From: Meiothermus sp.
GTDB taxonomy: Bacteria > Deinococcota > Deinococci > Deinococcales > Thermaceae
Reading direction: 5' to 3'
DNA length: 64,000 nucleotides
NCBI RefSeq assembly: GCF_026004075.1
Contig: NZ_BPIK01000001.1
Location: 2,442,594-2,506,593 of the forward strand
In this document: positions 55,223-62,479 of the stretch, in pieces
How positions within the stretch are numbered: the first letter of the stretch is position 1
Layout: each line of letters opens with the position of its first letter
Position numbers and translations under genes: made by a program
The notes under the pieces: generated by a model
Database searches by the model: none
Seen by the model: only the letters and a program-made list of their open reading frames with translations
Told to the model about the DNA's origin: nothing

Positions 55223-55805
55223 GTTTCAGGTTTCAACCCCTGCTAAAGTTGCTAATCTGCTAAACAGGGAACAAGAACCCCGTCCAGTACGCAAAGACGA
55301 AGATTCGCCCGATTTGCTAAAAGTTGCTAAAGTTGCTAATCCGCTTGCTAATCCAGAGCCCGACCCCTCGGAGGGGGGGGAGTTTAGCAACCCGATTAGC
55401 AGGATTAGCAAAAGTTTAGCAGAATCCGCCACTGGCGGTTTATCCTGTCCTGGACGGGATAAACCCGAGGAGTTTAGCAGATTAGCAGGATTAGCAGACT
55501 CTCCCGTGCAAACACCAACCCGTGACCCCGACCCCTCGGGTTGTCCCACCCACTGGCAACGAGTGCCGGAGTTGCCCCCTCGAGGCTCGAGGGTGGCTAT
55601 GGTCGACGAGGCGGGGTTCGGGAACCTGTACCGCTTCAAGGTTGCCGGCAGGTGGTACTTGCTAAAGTTCCTACCCCCCTTCGATGGCCGGCTGTCCATC
55701 ACCGACCAGCAGGGTAGGGTGCGGGTGCTGGCTTCCCTCGAGGAGGCCGCAAGCTGGCTGGCTTGGTTGGCACAAGCGGATGAAGGGGATGTGGTAGTGA
55801 TATGA
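55209..55805 (+). CDS. mobile-element protein with a variable N-terminus carrying the iterons
   Basis: 198 residues from ATG 55209. The last ~95 residues, from DPDPSGCPTHWQRVPELPPR to the end, are nearly identical to the end of the element B protein at 61943-62479. The first ~100 residues are unrelated to B and are encoded by the TGCTAA/TTAGCA iterons, giving repetitive KVANLLN- and ISRISKSL-like sequence, so this part may be untranslated or merely tolerated. The stop overlaps the next gene as ATGA. Function unknown. Confidence 0.6.
   Translation: MPFPKFQVSTPAKVANLLNREQEPRPVRKDEDSPDLLKVAKVANPLANPEPDPSEGGEFSNPISRISKSLAESATGGLSCPGRDKPEEFSRLAGLADSPVQTPTRDPDPSGCPTHWQRVPELPPRGSRVAMVDEAGFGNLYRFKVAGRWYLLKFLPPFDGRLSITDQQGRVRVLASLEEAASWLAWLAQADEGDVVVI
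55241..55496 (+). repeat. iteron array TGCTAA/TTAGCA, candidate origin of element A
   Basis: Seven TGCTAA copies (55241, 55250, 55258, 55315, 55325, 55334, 55346) are followed by seven inverted TTAGCA copies (55384, 55396, 55405, 55416, 55474, 55482, 55491). Many neighbours are 8-9 bp apart. The halves face each other around about 55368. CGTCCAGTACG (55281-55291) and TGTCCTGGACG (55446-55456) lie inside; the latter sits in a 21-bp near-palindrome 55441-55461. Confidence 0.7.
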
Positions 55806-56335
55806 GCCGCTACCCAAACCTACCCCCCGCCCTGCACCGACTGCTCGAGGCCGGCCCCTGGCAGGGAACCCCCACCGAGCTATACGCCACCCTCGAGGCC
55901 CACCGGGTAGAGCCCTGGCCCGCTAACCCGGTAGCCCTGTCCTTGTGGTTGAAGCACCACGCGAGGGAGCACAGCATCACCGTGGAGGCCCTCCACACCG
56001 GGGAGCACCGGCTGTTGCGGCTGGTACGGGAGTCTAACGGGTTGAAGGGTGCAACGATTCCGGCACATAGCGGCACGATTCCGCCGCATAACGCCGCATT
56101 TTTGAGCTTCCCCACCTGGGCCAAGCTTGAGGCCGCCCTACCGGGAATCCTCGAAGCGGTGAGCGGGGAAGTCACGCTGGCTTTTGACCTGGGGCAAAGC
56201 CGGGTAAGCCAGGCCGTCCCCATCACCTGGCTACCAGGGGCGGTAGGGCGCTGGGCGGCACAGTTTCCTCACGCGCTCGAGGTGCGTATCTACCCCGGCG
56301 CGGTGGAGGTATCCACCGTGTGGCCCCTTTTTTAG
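55802..56335 (+). CDS. conserved hypothetical protein of the tRNA-Val elements
   Basis: 177 residues. Homologous over most of its length to the element B protein at 62476-63039 (shared opening MSRYPNLPPAL, then EAGPWQGTPTELYATLE and VALSLWLKHHA). The N-terminal ~75 residues resemble a winged helix as in phage replication or regulatory proteins; the C-terminal ~80 residues differ more and end with a beta-rich segment VRIYPGAVEVSTVWP. Coupled by ATGA to the preceding gene. Confidence 0.65.
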   Translation: MSRYPNLPPALHRLLEAGPWQGTPTELYATLEAHRVEPWPANPVALSLWLKHHAREHSITVEALHTGEHRLLRLVRESNGLKGATIPAHSGTIPPHNAAFLSFPTWAKLEAALPGILEAVSGEVTLAFDLGQSRVSQAVPITWLPGAVGRWAAQFPHALEVRIYPGAVEVSTVWPLF

Positions 56336-56430
56336 GCGTTCAGAAAACTCAGGATGGGTAAGGGGCTCATGCAAAAACTGCGAATCGGTAAGGGCGCAGG
56401 TACAGCAAAAAGGCAAAAAGTAAGAATGGG

Positions 56431-56490
56431 TTAAGGGAAATTTCCCTTAATAGCCATTAGGGGAAATATCACCCGTTCACGTGGTAAGAT
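56431..56490 (+). promoter_or_regulatory. autoregulatory-type operator and promoter before the integrase operon (element A)
   Basis: TTAAGGGAAATTTCCCTTAA (56431-56450) is a perfect 20-bp palindrome; a third half-site ATTAGGGGAAAT follows (56456-56467). TAAGAT (56485-56490) lies 5 nt before ATG 56496, so the transcript is leaderless. The operators sit where the -35 box would be, fitting repression. Confidence 0.6.
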
Positions 56491-56495
56491 TAGAC

Positions 56496-56708
56496 ATGCC
56501 GAGAAAACCACCGCCGGATGAGGTACGACTCAAGGCCATTGGAGTTACCCGGCTGCGCCCTGGTGAGGCCACCTTCACCGTTCGCGTTCGGGGCAAGGCT
56601 GCGGTGCTCGAGCGCTTCGAGCGCCTGACCCCCGAAGAGCGAGGGGCTGTGGTAGAAGCCGGTTTTACAGCGCTGGAGGCCGAGGATGAGCAAGAAGCGA
56701 ACCGCTAA
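56496..56708 (+). CDS. small regulator-like protein upstream of integrase (element A)
   Basis: 70 residues from ATG 56496. The C-terminal half (AVLERFERLTPEERGAVVEAGFTALEAE) matches its element B counterpart (VVLERFKALPPDKRGRVVEAGLEAL), whereas the N-termini differ. The size, one strand followed by two helices, and the adjacent palindromes suggest a ribbon-helix-helix or similar DNA-binding protein with element-specific recognition. It overlaps the integrase start by 23 nt. Confidence 0.55.
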   Translation: MPRKPPPDEVRLKAIGVTRLRPGEATFTVRVRGKAAVLERFERLTPEERGAVVEAGFTALEAEDEQEANR

Positions 56709-57849
56709 CCTGCAAGGCAACGTCAGGCAACGCCCTAACGGGCTGTGGGAATGCCGCTTTTATGTAACCGAGCCGGACGGCATACACCGCCGCCGGGTAT
56801 CGGTGTATGCGCCTAGCCAGAAGGAGGCCCTGCAAAAAGCCCACGAGTACCAGGTACAGCACAGCCGGGGGCTGGTAGCGCGTCCTGACCGCCGCCGTTT
56901 CGGGGACTTCGCCAAGGAGGTACTGGAGCGCCATACCCGAGGCAAGGCCCCCAACACCAGGCGCAACTACCAGCGCGAGCTAGCCCTGGCCCTGGAGCAC
57001 CTGGGGGACATCCCCTTGCAGAAACTCACCCCCCACAACCTGCGCCGGATGCTGGATCGGATTGGCGAAAAGCACAGCCCCCGCACCCTGGGTAAGGTGC
57101 TGGAGCGCGTCCGGCTGGTGCTGCGGGAAGCGCTGGCCCTCGAGCTCATCCACCGTGACCCGAGCGCTGCGGTACGGCTACCCCGAGCGTCAGAGCGGGA
57201 TAAGGCCGCGCAACACCTGGAGCCCCCACAAGTGCGGCTGTTGCTGGAGTATGCCGAGGCTTCCAAAAGCCCGACTATGGCCCTGTTGCTGCGGGTGCTG
57301 GTACAGCTAGGGCTACGCAAAGGGGAGGCGCTGGGGCTGCAATGGCGGGACGTGGACTTCAAGGAGGCCACCCTGCGGGTGGAGCGGCAATACACCCTGC
57401 AAGGCAACAAAGCCGATATAGGCCCCTTGAAGACCCGTGCGGCAAGGCGGGTGCTTCCGCTACCGGCTGACCTGCTTGCACGGCTTCAGGCCCGCTATGA
57501 AGCCCTGTGCAGCGAGGGCTTCCGGCCCCAAGACCTGCAAAACGCTTTTGTGTTCGGGCTGGACAGGCCGCTGGACGTGAACGCACCCAACCACTTTTTG
57601 CACCGCCTGGTGGAGCGCATACGGGCTGACCACCCCGAGTTTCCCGAGGTACGCATCCACGATTTACGCCACACCGCTGCCTCGCTGATGCTGGCCAGGG
57701 GCCTTGACCTGTCCCTGGTAGCCGACAAGCTGGGCCACGCCACCCCGAGCGTCACCCTTGGCGTGTACCGTCACCTGTTGCAGGAAGAGCGCAGGGCCGG
57801 GGTGTTGGCTTTGGAAGACCTGTTGAGCGGCTCCCGTCACCGAGCCTAG
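56686..57849 (+). CDS. int: tyrosine integrase (element A)
   Basis: 387 residues. An N-terminal AP2-like arm-binding domain (GNVRQRPNGLWECRFYVTEPDG...) and a core-binding SAM-like domain (about 65-165) precede the catalytic domain. Catalytic residues: Arg in LGLRKGEALGL, His-x-x-Arg in HDLRHTAASLML, His in LGHATPSVTLG and Tyr in VYRHL. It should integrate at the tRNA-Val(CAC) 3' end. GGGGGTA arm sites and the attachment core lie directly downstream. It begins inside the small regulator gene. Confidence 0.93.
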   Translation: MSKKRTANLQGNVRQRPNGLWECRFYVTEPDGIHRRRVSVYAPSQKEALQKAHEYQVQHSRGLVARPDRRRFGDFAKEVLERHTRGKAPNTRRNYQRELALALEHLGDIPLQKLTPHNLRRMLDRIGEKHSPRTLGKVLERVRLVLREALALELIHRDPSAAVRLPRASERDKAAQHLEPPQVRLLLEYAEASKSPTMALLLRVLVQLGLRKGEALGLQWRDVDFKEATLRVERQYTLQGNKADIGPLKTRAARRVLPLPADLLARLQARYEALCSEGFRPQDLQNAFVFGLDRPLDVNAPNHFLHRLVERIRADHPEFPEVRIHDLRHTAASLMLARGLDLSLVADKLGHATPSVTLGVYRHLLQEERRAGVLALEDLLSGSRHRA

Positions 57850-57862
57850 CTCGAGCCCCAAT

Positions 57863-57882
57863 GGGGGTATGGCGTGGGGGTA
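57863..57882 (+). repeat. two GGGGGTA repeats: probable integrase arm sites, element A right end
   Basis: GGGGGTA at 57863 and 57876, 13 bp apart, between the integrase stop and the terminator/tRNA fragment. Same sequence and spacing as pairs on the left arm. Confidence 0.6.
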
Positions 57883-57888
57883 CAAGCG

Positions 57889-57917
57889 AAAACCGGAGCC
57901 TTAGCGACTCCGGTTTT
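57889..57917. terminator. terminator at the A/B junction
   Basis: AAAACCGGAG (57889-57898) pairs with CTCCGGTTTT (57908-57917), then TTCTCG. Serves int on the plus strand and mimics the chromosomal tRNA-Val terminator on the minus strand. Confidence 0.7.
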
Positions 57918-57931
57918 TCTCGTCCTGGACT

Positions 57932-57976
57932 TGGTGGGCGATGTAGGATTTGAACCTACGACCCCACGCGTGTGAA
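57932..57976 (-). other. second tRNA-Val(CAC) 3' fragment: junction between elements A and B
   Basis: Identical to 52168-52212 and exactly 5764 bp from it. Identity continues to the right through 58167 (equivalent to 52403), covering the left-arm sites, so element B begins here with the same end as element A. Confidence 0.88.
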
Positions 57977-58064
57977 GAGTAAAAGCAGCGTACCAAGGCG
58001 TACAAGGGTGTTGGAGATTTAGCCTTTAGAACGGGATTTTTGCCCAAAGGGGTTATTCGCTGTT

Positions 58065-58116
58065 GGGGGTAACTTTTGGGGGTATGAGCAGTTAATGGGG
58101 GTACGGTTTGGGGGTA
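58065..58116 (+). repeat. four GGGGGTA repeats: probable integrase arm sites, element B left end
   Basis: Copies at 58065, 58078, 58097 and 58110, the same spacing as in element A. Confidence 0.6.
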
Positions 58117-58206
58117 CACAACGACCCCACGCCTTAGTACGACCTTGTACGGGATTGGGGGGGGTTGACTTTTTCCCCACTTTTTACTACATTTTCTCTA
58201 AGATAG

Positions 58207-58258
58207 GCGAAAGCTATACCAAGTAAGCAAAAGCTGTACCAACCTGCCGTAGGGCAGG
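58207..58258 (+). promoter_or_regulatory. element B-specific operator and hairpin before the xis leader
   Basis: Two 16-nt direct repeats, GCGAAAGCTATACCAA (58207-58222) and GCAAAAGCTGTACCAA (58227-58242), start 20 bp apart. The hairpin CCTGCC-GTAG-GGCAGG (58243-58258) follows. Element A has a different inverted-repeat operator at this place. Confidence 0.5.
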
Positions 58259-58265
58259 CATTTTT

Positions 58266-58394
58266 ATGCCCCTCCGCCACAACAAAGACCCGCCTTTATC
58301 GGCTTTCTTCCGCGAACCCCACAGAGGTCTTTTCGCCCTCGTGGGGTTTTTTGTTGGTTTTCGGCAATGGAAGTTTGCTGATGAAAGGACGTAA
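58266..58394 (+). CDS. possible 42-residue leader peptide over a terminator, before xis (element B)
   Basis: Same 42-codon frame as 52481-52609, with the attenuator-like hairpin at 58316-58352, ending 3 nt before the xis ATG at 58398. Translation is unproven. Confidence 0.35.
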   Translation: MPLRHNKDPPLSAFFREPHRGLFALVGFFVGFRQWKFADERT

Positions 58395-58397
58395 CAA

Positions 58398-58595
58398 ATG
58401 GAACGTTTAGCAATCACTCCAAGGGAGCTCGCGAAGATGCTTGGCGTTAGCGCCAACCACGTTTATAACCTGATTGCGAGCGGTCAGGTAAAGGTTACTC
58501 GACTGGGAAGGCGTTTGCTGGTTCCCCGCTACGAGCTCGAGCGCCTGGGGCTCTTGCCCAAGGAAAACCCCGCCATGCAGGGCGGGGAGCGTTAG
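58398..58595 (+). CDS. xis: excisionase-like helix-turn-helix protein (element B)
   Basis: 65 residues, the same as the element A protein except near the C-terminus (PAMQGGER instead of PAGAGGER). The helix-turn-helix ITPRELAKMLGVSANHVYNLI is intact. Identity of xis and of the arm sites means the two elements could cross-excise or recombine with each other. Confidence 0.75.
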   Translation: MERLAITPRELAKMLGVSANHVYNLIASGQVKVTRLGRRLLVPRYELERLGLLPKENPAMQGGER

Positions 58596-58605
58596 GGGGT
58601 GTGCT

Positions 58606-59064
58606 GTGAATATCCCTAAGCCCATTCTACAAGACAAGCTGACCTTCCTCTCGCACTTCCCCCACAACCAGCGGGCCACCGCCACTAACTTTCTGCTCGA
58701 AGCCGTCCGCGCCGGCTGCAACGAACCTAACCAGGTGGTGGGCTACGCCCTTGAAACGGCGTGCCGCCGTTGCCACCTCGAGGCCGCGCAAACCCTGCGG
58801 TTGCTCTCCCACCTTGACCCCGAGGCCCTGTTAGCCGGGGCACGCTGGGCTTTGTGGTGGGAGAGTCTGTCCCCCGAGGAGAAGCGCCGTTTTCGGGAGG
58901 GGCGGGCTGAGGAAGCCATAGAGCGCTGGATGGCAGAACAGCCCCCGACCGAGAAACAGCTACGCTACCTCGCCAGTCTGGGCTACCGTGGGCCGACACC
59001 CGCTAATCGGCTCGAGGCTTCCCGGCTGATTGACGAGCTTGTGAAGGGGGTGCGCCATGCCTAG
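58606..59064 (+). CDS. hypothetical replication-linked protein (element B)
   Basis: 152 residues from GTG 58606 with GGGGGTG upstream. The first ~105 residues are helical. The C-terminal PPTEKQLRYLASLGYRGPTPANRLEASRLIDEL is a small motif found at the ends of many phage and plasmid proteins (often after primase-like or single-strand-binding modules). No counterpart in element A. Overlaps the primase-polymerase start by 8 nt. Confidence 0.6.
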   Translation: MNIPKPILQDKLTFLSHFPHNQRATATNFLLEAVRAGCNEPNQVVGYALETACRRCHLEAAQTLRLLSHLDPEALLAGARWALWWESLSPEEKRRFREGRAEEAIERWMAEQPPTEKQLRYLASLGYRGPTPANRLEASRLIDELVKGVRHA

Positions 59065-59995
59065 CCCCCTACAAGCCGCTAGCATCCCCCCCTCTTTGCG
59101 CCCGCTGAAGCAGTGGGTGCTCTGGCGCTACGAGGTGCGGGGTGGCGAGAAAACCAAAGTCCCCTTCCGCCCCTCCAGCGTGAAAGCCAAGAGCAACGAC
59201 CCTGCCACATGGGTTGATTTTGAAAGCGCCGTGAAGGCCTTTGAGCGGGGCGGCTTCGATGGGGTGGGCTTCGTCTTCGCCAAGGATGGCGGCATCGTGG
59301 GGGTTGATTTGGACTGGAAAGGCTGGGCCGGGGAGGGCGTGCCCCTCGAGGTTCAGACCATCGTAGATCGGCTGAACTCTTACACCGAGTGGAGCCCGAG
59401 CCGGAAGGGCTGCCACATCCTGCTAAGGGGCAAGCTGCCAGCCGGGATTGGCAAAAAAGAGCATCTAGCGCCCGGTGTAGACCTCGAGGTGTACGACCGC
59501 GTGAGGTTTTTCACCGTGACCGGGGAGCGCTGGGAAGGCTACCCCGCTGACCTAGAGGAGCGTCAAGCCGAACTCGAGGCCCTGTTAGCTGAACTCTTCC
59601 CCCCACGAGAGAGAAAGCGCCCGCTGCCCGAGCCCCCACCCCCACCACCGAGGGAGGTCAGGATAGGGGGCTCTCCCAGGAGGCTCACCGCGCTGCTAGG
59701 CGCTTACGCAGAGGCGGTGAGAACGGCTCAACAGGGTACCCGGCACAATACCTTGATTGGTTACGCCCGTGCCGCCGGTGGATTGGTGCCGCACGGATTA
59801 GACCCCCAGGAAGCGGAAGAGGCCCTGGTAGCCGCTGCCCTCGAGGCCGGACTACCCGAGGCCGAGGCCCGAGCAGCGGTGCGGTGGGGGCTCGAGGTGG
59901 GCCGCTCCCATCCCCTTTACCTGGAGGACGCTCACGCTTACCAACCCTCTACCTACCGGGCCCGTGTCTACAAACGGCTGAGGAGGTGGGTATGA
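59057..59995 (+). CDS. primase-polymerase-like replication protein (element B)
   Basis: 312 residues. The N-terminal ~190 residues match phage/satellite primase-polymerase domains: LRPLKQWVLWRYEVRGGEKTKVPF..., then GFDGVGFVFAKDGGIVGVDLDW with acidic metal ligands, and VDLEVYDRVRFFTVTGERW. A Pro-rich linker (about 205) leads to a helical C-terminal domain. It should synthesise primers for element B. This enzyme type is unrelated to element A's TOPRIM primase, although the two elements share ends. Confidence 0.82.
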   Translation: MPSPLQAASIPPSLRPLKQWVLWRYEVRGGEKTKVPFRPSSVKAKSNDPATWVDFESAVKAFERGGFDGVGFVFAKDGGIVGVDLDWKGWAGEGVPLEVQTIVDRLNSYTEWSPSRKGCHILLRGKLPAGIGKKEHLAPGVDLEVYDRVRFFTVTGERWEGYPADLEERQAELEALLAELFPPRERKRPLPEPPPPPPREVRIGGSPRRLTALLGAYAEAVRTAQQGTRHNTLIGYARAAGGLVPHGLDPQEAEEALVAAALEAGLPEAEARAAVRWGLEVGRSHPLYLEDAHAYQPSTYRARVYKRLRRWV

Positions 59996-60933
59996 CCTTC
60001 CCCGACCTGCTCAAGAAGGTGGAAGGGGCCCGAGCGGAGACCCTGCCCGCGCTGCTGCCCGAACTGTTCAAGGGCATGTACGAGGCCGCGCTGCTGGACA
60101 CCGAGACGGAAGCCCTATTCCAGGCCGTCAAGAAGAAGACCGGGGTTAGTGTCGGTGCGTTGCGTAAAGACTGGGCCCGCTACCGCACCACGTGGGAGGA
60201 GAAGGCCCGGCAAGAGACCGCCCCTAGCCTCACCCCCGAGGCCTTTGAGGCCGCACAGGAGCTCTCGAAAGACCCCGCGCTACTCCACAAAGCGATTGAG
60301 ACCATAGGGGGGTTAGGGGTAGTGGGAGAGCAGGAAAACCGGGGCCTGCTTTATCTGGCCCTGCTATCCGCTAAGTCTCAGACTCCTATCTCGGTGCTGG
60401 TCAAAGGCCGGAGTTCGTCGGGCAAGTCTTTTCTCGTCTCAAACGCGCTGAAGCTAATCCCCCCCAGGGGTTACTACGAGCTCTCATCCATGAGCAGCAA
60501 GGCCCTGGTGTACACCGACCTCGACTTTTCCCACCGTCACCTGGTGTTGTACGAGGAAGACGGCTTGCAGGCTGCGGATGTGCTCTACTTGATCCGCAGC
60601 CTGCTGTCAGAAGGGCAAATCCGCTATCTCACCGTGGAGAAAAACGGTAGTGGGAAACTCGTAGCCCGAGAAATAACCCGACCAGGCCCTACAGGACTCA
60701 TCACAACGATGACCAAAGGGCTGACGAAAGAGGACAACGAGACCCGCACCTTCTCCCTCTACATGGACGACAGCAAAGAGCACACCCTTCGGGTGGTGGC
60801 CGCCCTAGCCGAGCGGGAAGCCCTGGGTACCCGCTCCGAGGTAGACACTACGCCCCTGGCACGCGCTCTACGAGGCCCTGCCCCAAGCCGAGGTGATAGT
60901 GCCCTTTGCCCCCCACATCACCCGGCTGCTTGA
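59992..60933 (+). CDS. P-loop replication ATPase, N-terminal frame (element B; frame broken)
   Basis: 313 residues from ATG 59992, behind GAGGAGGTGGGT and overlapping the primase stop as ATGA. Walker A VKGRSSSGKSFLVSNAL (about residue 140), ELSSMSSKALVYTDLD, Walker B-like HLVLYEEDGLQAA and RYLTVEKNGSGKLVAREI define a small AAA-type helicase. After VDTTPL (60841-60858) sense turns into RALRGPAPSRG, while the +1 frame reads WHALYEALPQAEVIVPFAPH and continues to 61717. Removing one C of CCCC at 60853-60856 restores one 574-residue protein. Confidence 0.7.
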   Translation: MTFPDLLKKVEGARAETLPALLPELFKGMYEAALLDTETEALFQAVKKKTGVSVGALRKDWARYRTTWEEKARQETAPSLTPEAFEAAQELSKDPALLHKAIETIGGLGVVGEQENRGLLYLALLSAKSQTPISVLVKGRSSSGKSFLVSNALKLIPPRGYYELSSMSSKALVYTDLDFSHRHLVLYEEDGLQAADVLYLIRSLLSEGQIRYLTVEKNGSGKLVAREITRPGPTGLITTMTKGLTKEDNETRTFSLYMDDSKEHTLRVVAALAEREALGTRSEVDTTPLARALRGPAPSRGDSALCPPHHPAA

Positions 60934-61717
60934 GTCCAAAGACCTGCCTGAGGACTTGACCCGGCTCCGTAGGGATTTTGTACGCTACCTGACGCTGGTA
61001 AAAGTGATAACCCGGCTACACCACGCCCGGAGGGAGACCCAGGGGGGTTGCCTGGTGGCTACCCTCGAGGACTACGCCCTGGCCTACCACCTGGCTGCTC
61101 GCCCGATGGCCCGGAGTGTGCACACCATCAGCCCCCAGGCCCTGGCGTTGGCTCGAGCCGTGGGCGAGGTGCACGCTCTGAAGGTGGAAAAGGCGCAAGA
61201 GAAAGGCGGTTCTGAGGAGTCGGTGGTGGTTTACGCCAAAGAACTGGCTAAGCACCTACGCTGGGCGAAACGGACGGTGCACAAGTGGCTAGACCAGGCC
61301 GAGGCGGCTGAGCTAATAGACATAAACAAGGACGGTAACCGGTTAGCCATCCGACCCCTGGAAGGGGCCCGCCTGGAAGAAGAATCCTTCCGGCTTCTTC
61401 CCGAGCCTGAAAAGCTGGCCCAGGAGTTAGGAGAGGGGGGTAGCTACATCCACCCCATCACCGGAAAACTCTGCGTGCTCTATCCTTCCGAAACAGCGTG
61501 CACGTTTTCCCCAAAAACCCCAACAAATAACGTCCAGAACGATGGAAACCATCGTGCACGCTATGTGCACGAACGTGCACGGGAGGAGGAGAAAAGCCCT
61601 CTGGAAGAGGAAAAAACCCGTGCACAAGGGGAAGCGCCTTCTTTATCGCAAAAAACCGAGGAGCGCGCACGCACCGTGCACCCCCCCCGTGCACGCTCGG
61701 GGTGGAGGGAGGTATAG
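60893..61717 (+). CDS. P-loop replication ATPase, C-terminal frame with winged helix (element B)
   Basis: 274 residues from GTG 60893, or the C-terminal part of the preceding gene if the frame is joined at 60853-60856. It is helical and contains a winged-helix-like region (AKELAKHLRWAKRTVHKWLDQAEAAELIDINKDGNRLAI, key residues 105-145). The last ~75 residues are encoded by the GTGCAC iterons and are charged and repetitive. Either a second polypeptide from internal initiation or the result of a frameshift. The winged helix is the likely iteron-binding part. Confidence 0.65.
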   Translation: MIVPFAPHITRLLESKDLPEDLTRLRRDFVRYLTLVKVITRLHHARRETQGGCLVATLEDYALAYHLAARPMARSVHTISPQALALARAVGEVHALKVEKAQEKGGSEESVVVYAKELAKHLRWAKRTVHKWLDQAEAAELIDINKDGNRLAIRPLEGARLEEESFRLLPEPEKLAQELGEGGSYIHPITGKLCVLYPSETACTFSPKTPTNNVQNDGNHRARYVHERAREEEKSPLEEEKTRAQGEAPSLSQKTEERARTVHPPRARSGWREV

Positions 61718-61903
61718 CGTGCCCACCCCCCGTACACAAAACACCGCGAATGCCGTCCTGGACGTAAAGAGGAATGTGCACGCTGTTTGCCCCGTCCTGG
61801 ACGGTGTTTCTCCTGGGGGTGTGCACATCCGTGCACATGGCGTGCACGATGGTTTTTACTGTCCTGGACGGCATTACCACCCGATTTTGAGTGAATCGTG
61901 CAC
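61498..61903 (+). repeat. iteron array GTGCAC, candidate origin of element B
   Basis: Twelve GTGCAC palindromes: 61498, 61554, 61565, 61575, 61620, 61676, 61689, 61776, 61821, 61831, 61842, 61898. Two triplets have mirror spacing (11,10 at 61554-61575; 10,11 at 61821-61842). Four CGTCCAGNACR-type sites are at 61531-61541, 61754-61764, 61793-61803 and 61860-61870. It spans the helicase 3' end and the 225-nt gap to the next gene (61718-61942). Confidence 0.72.
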
Positions 61904-61942
61904 GCACTTTGGGGAAGAAAGAGGCACGCAAAGGAGGAGCCC

Positions 61943-62479
61943 ATGACCCGACTGGATCTCCTGGCCGCCCTGCGGGCCCTTGAGGCCCTGCCCCTGGCCC
62001 GGGAGGGGGGGAGGCTCCTCCTCCCCGAGGAGACCCCGGAAGAGGTTTTCCAGGCCATCCGCCCCCACAAGGCCCGCCTCCTCCGGGCCCTGGAGGACGG
62101 GGAGGAGGTGCCCGCCCGCGCCCTCCTGGAAGACCCCCGCCGCCGGGCCCTCCTCCTTTTGCCCGAAGAGGGGGAAGAGAAGGGTGTGAGCCTTACCCGC
62201 GACCCCGACCCCTCAGGCTGCCCTACCCACTGGCAGAGGGTGCCCGAACTACCCCCTCGAGGCTCGAGGGTGGCTATGGTAGACGAGGCGGGGTTTGGGA
62301 GGCTATACCGCTTCAAGGTCAAAGGGGTGTGGTACTTGCTGAAGTTTCTACCCCCCTTTGACGGTAGGGTGTCCCTGACCGACCAGCAAGGAAGGGTGAG
62401 GGTGCTGGCTTCCCTGGATGAGGCCGCTGGCTTCCTGGCCCTGGTGACAGAGGACGAGGAGGATGTGTTGGTGATATGA
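61943..62479 (+). CDS. mobile-element protein sharing its C-terminus with 55209-55805
   Basis: 178 residues from ATG 61943, behind AAAGGAGGAGCCC. N-terminal ~75 residues (MTRLDLLAALRALEALPLAR..., EAIRPHKARLLRALEDGEEV) look like a TubC-type docking or small helical domain frequent in Thermales mobile genes. From DPDPSGCPTHWQRVPELPPR onward it is almost identical to the element A protein, including GSRVAMVDEAGFGRLYRFK. Stop overlaps the next gene as ATGA. Function unknown. Confidence 0.65.
   Translation: MTRLDLLAALRALEALPLAREGGRLLLPEETPEEVFQAIRPHKARLLRALEDGEEVPARALLEDPRRRALLLLPEEGEEKGVSLTRDPDPSGCPTHWQRVPELPPRGSRVAMVDEAGFGRLYRFKVKGVWYLLKFLPPFDGRVSLTDQQGRVRVLASLDEAAGFLALVTEDEEDVLVI

Noticed and set aside
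61498..61903. Could the GTGCAC cluster be a CRISPR array?
   Set aside because: Repeat units are 6 bp palindromes at irregular spacing, partly within coding sequence; no cas genes are present.
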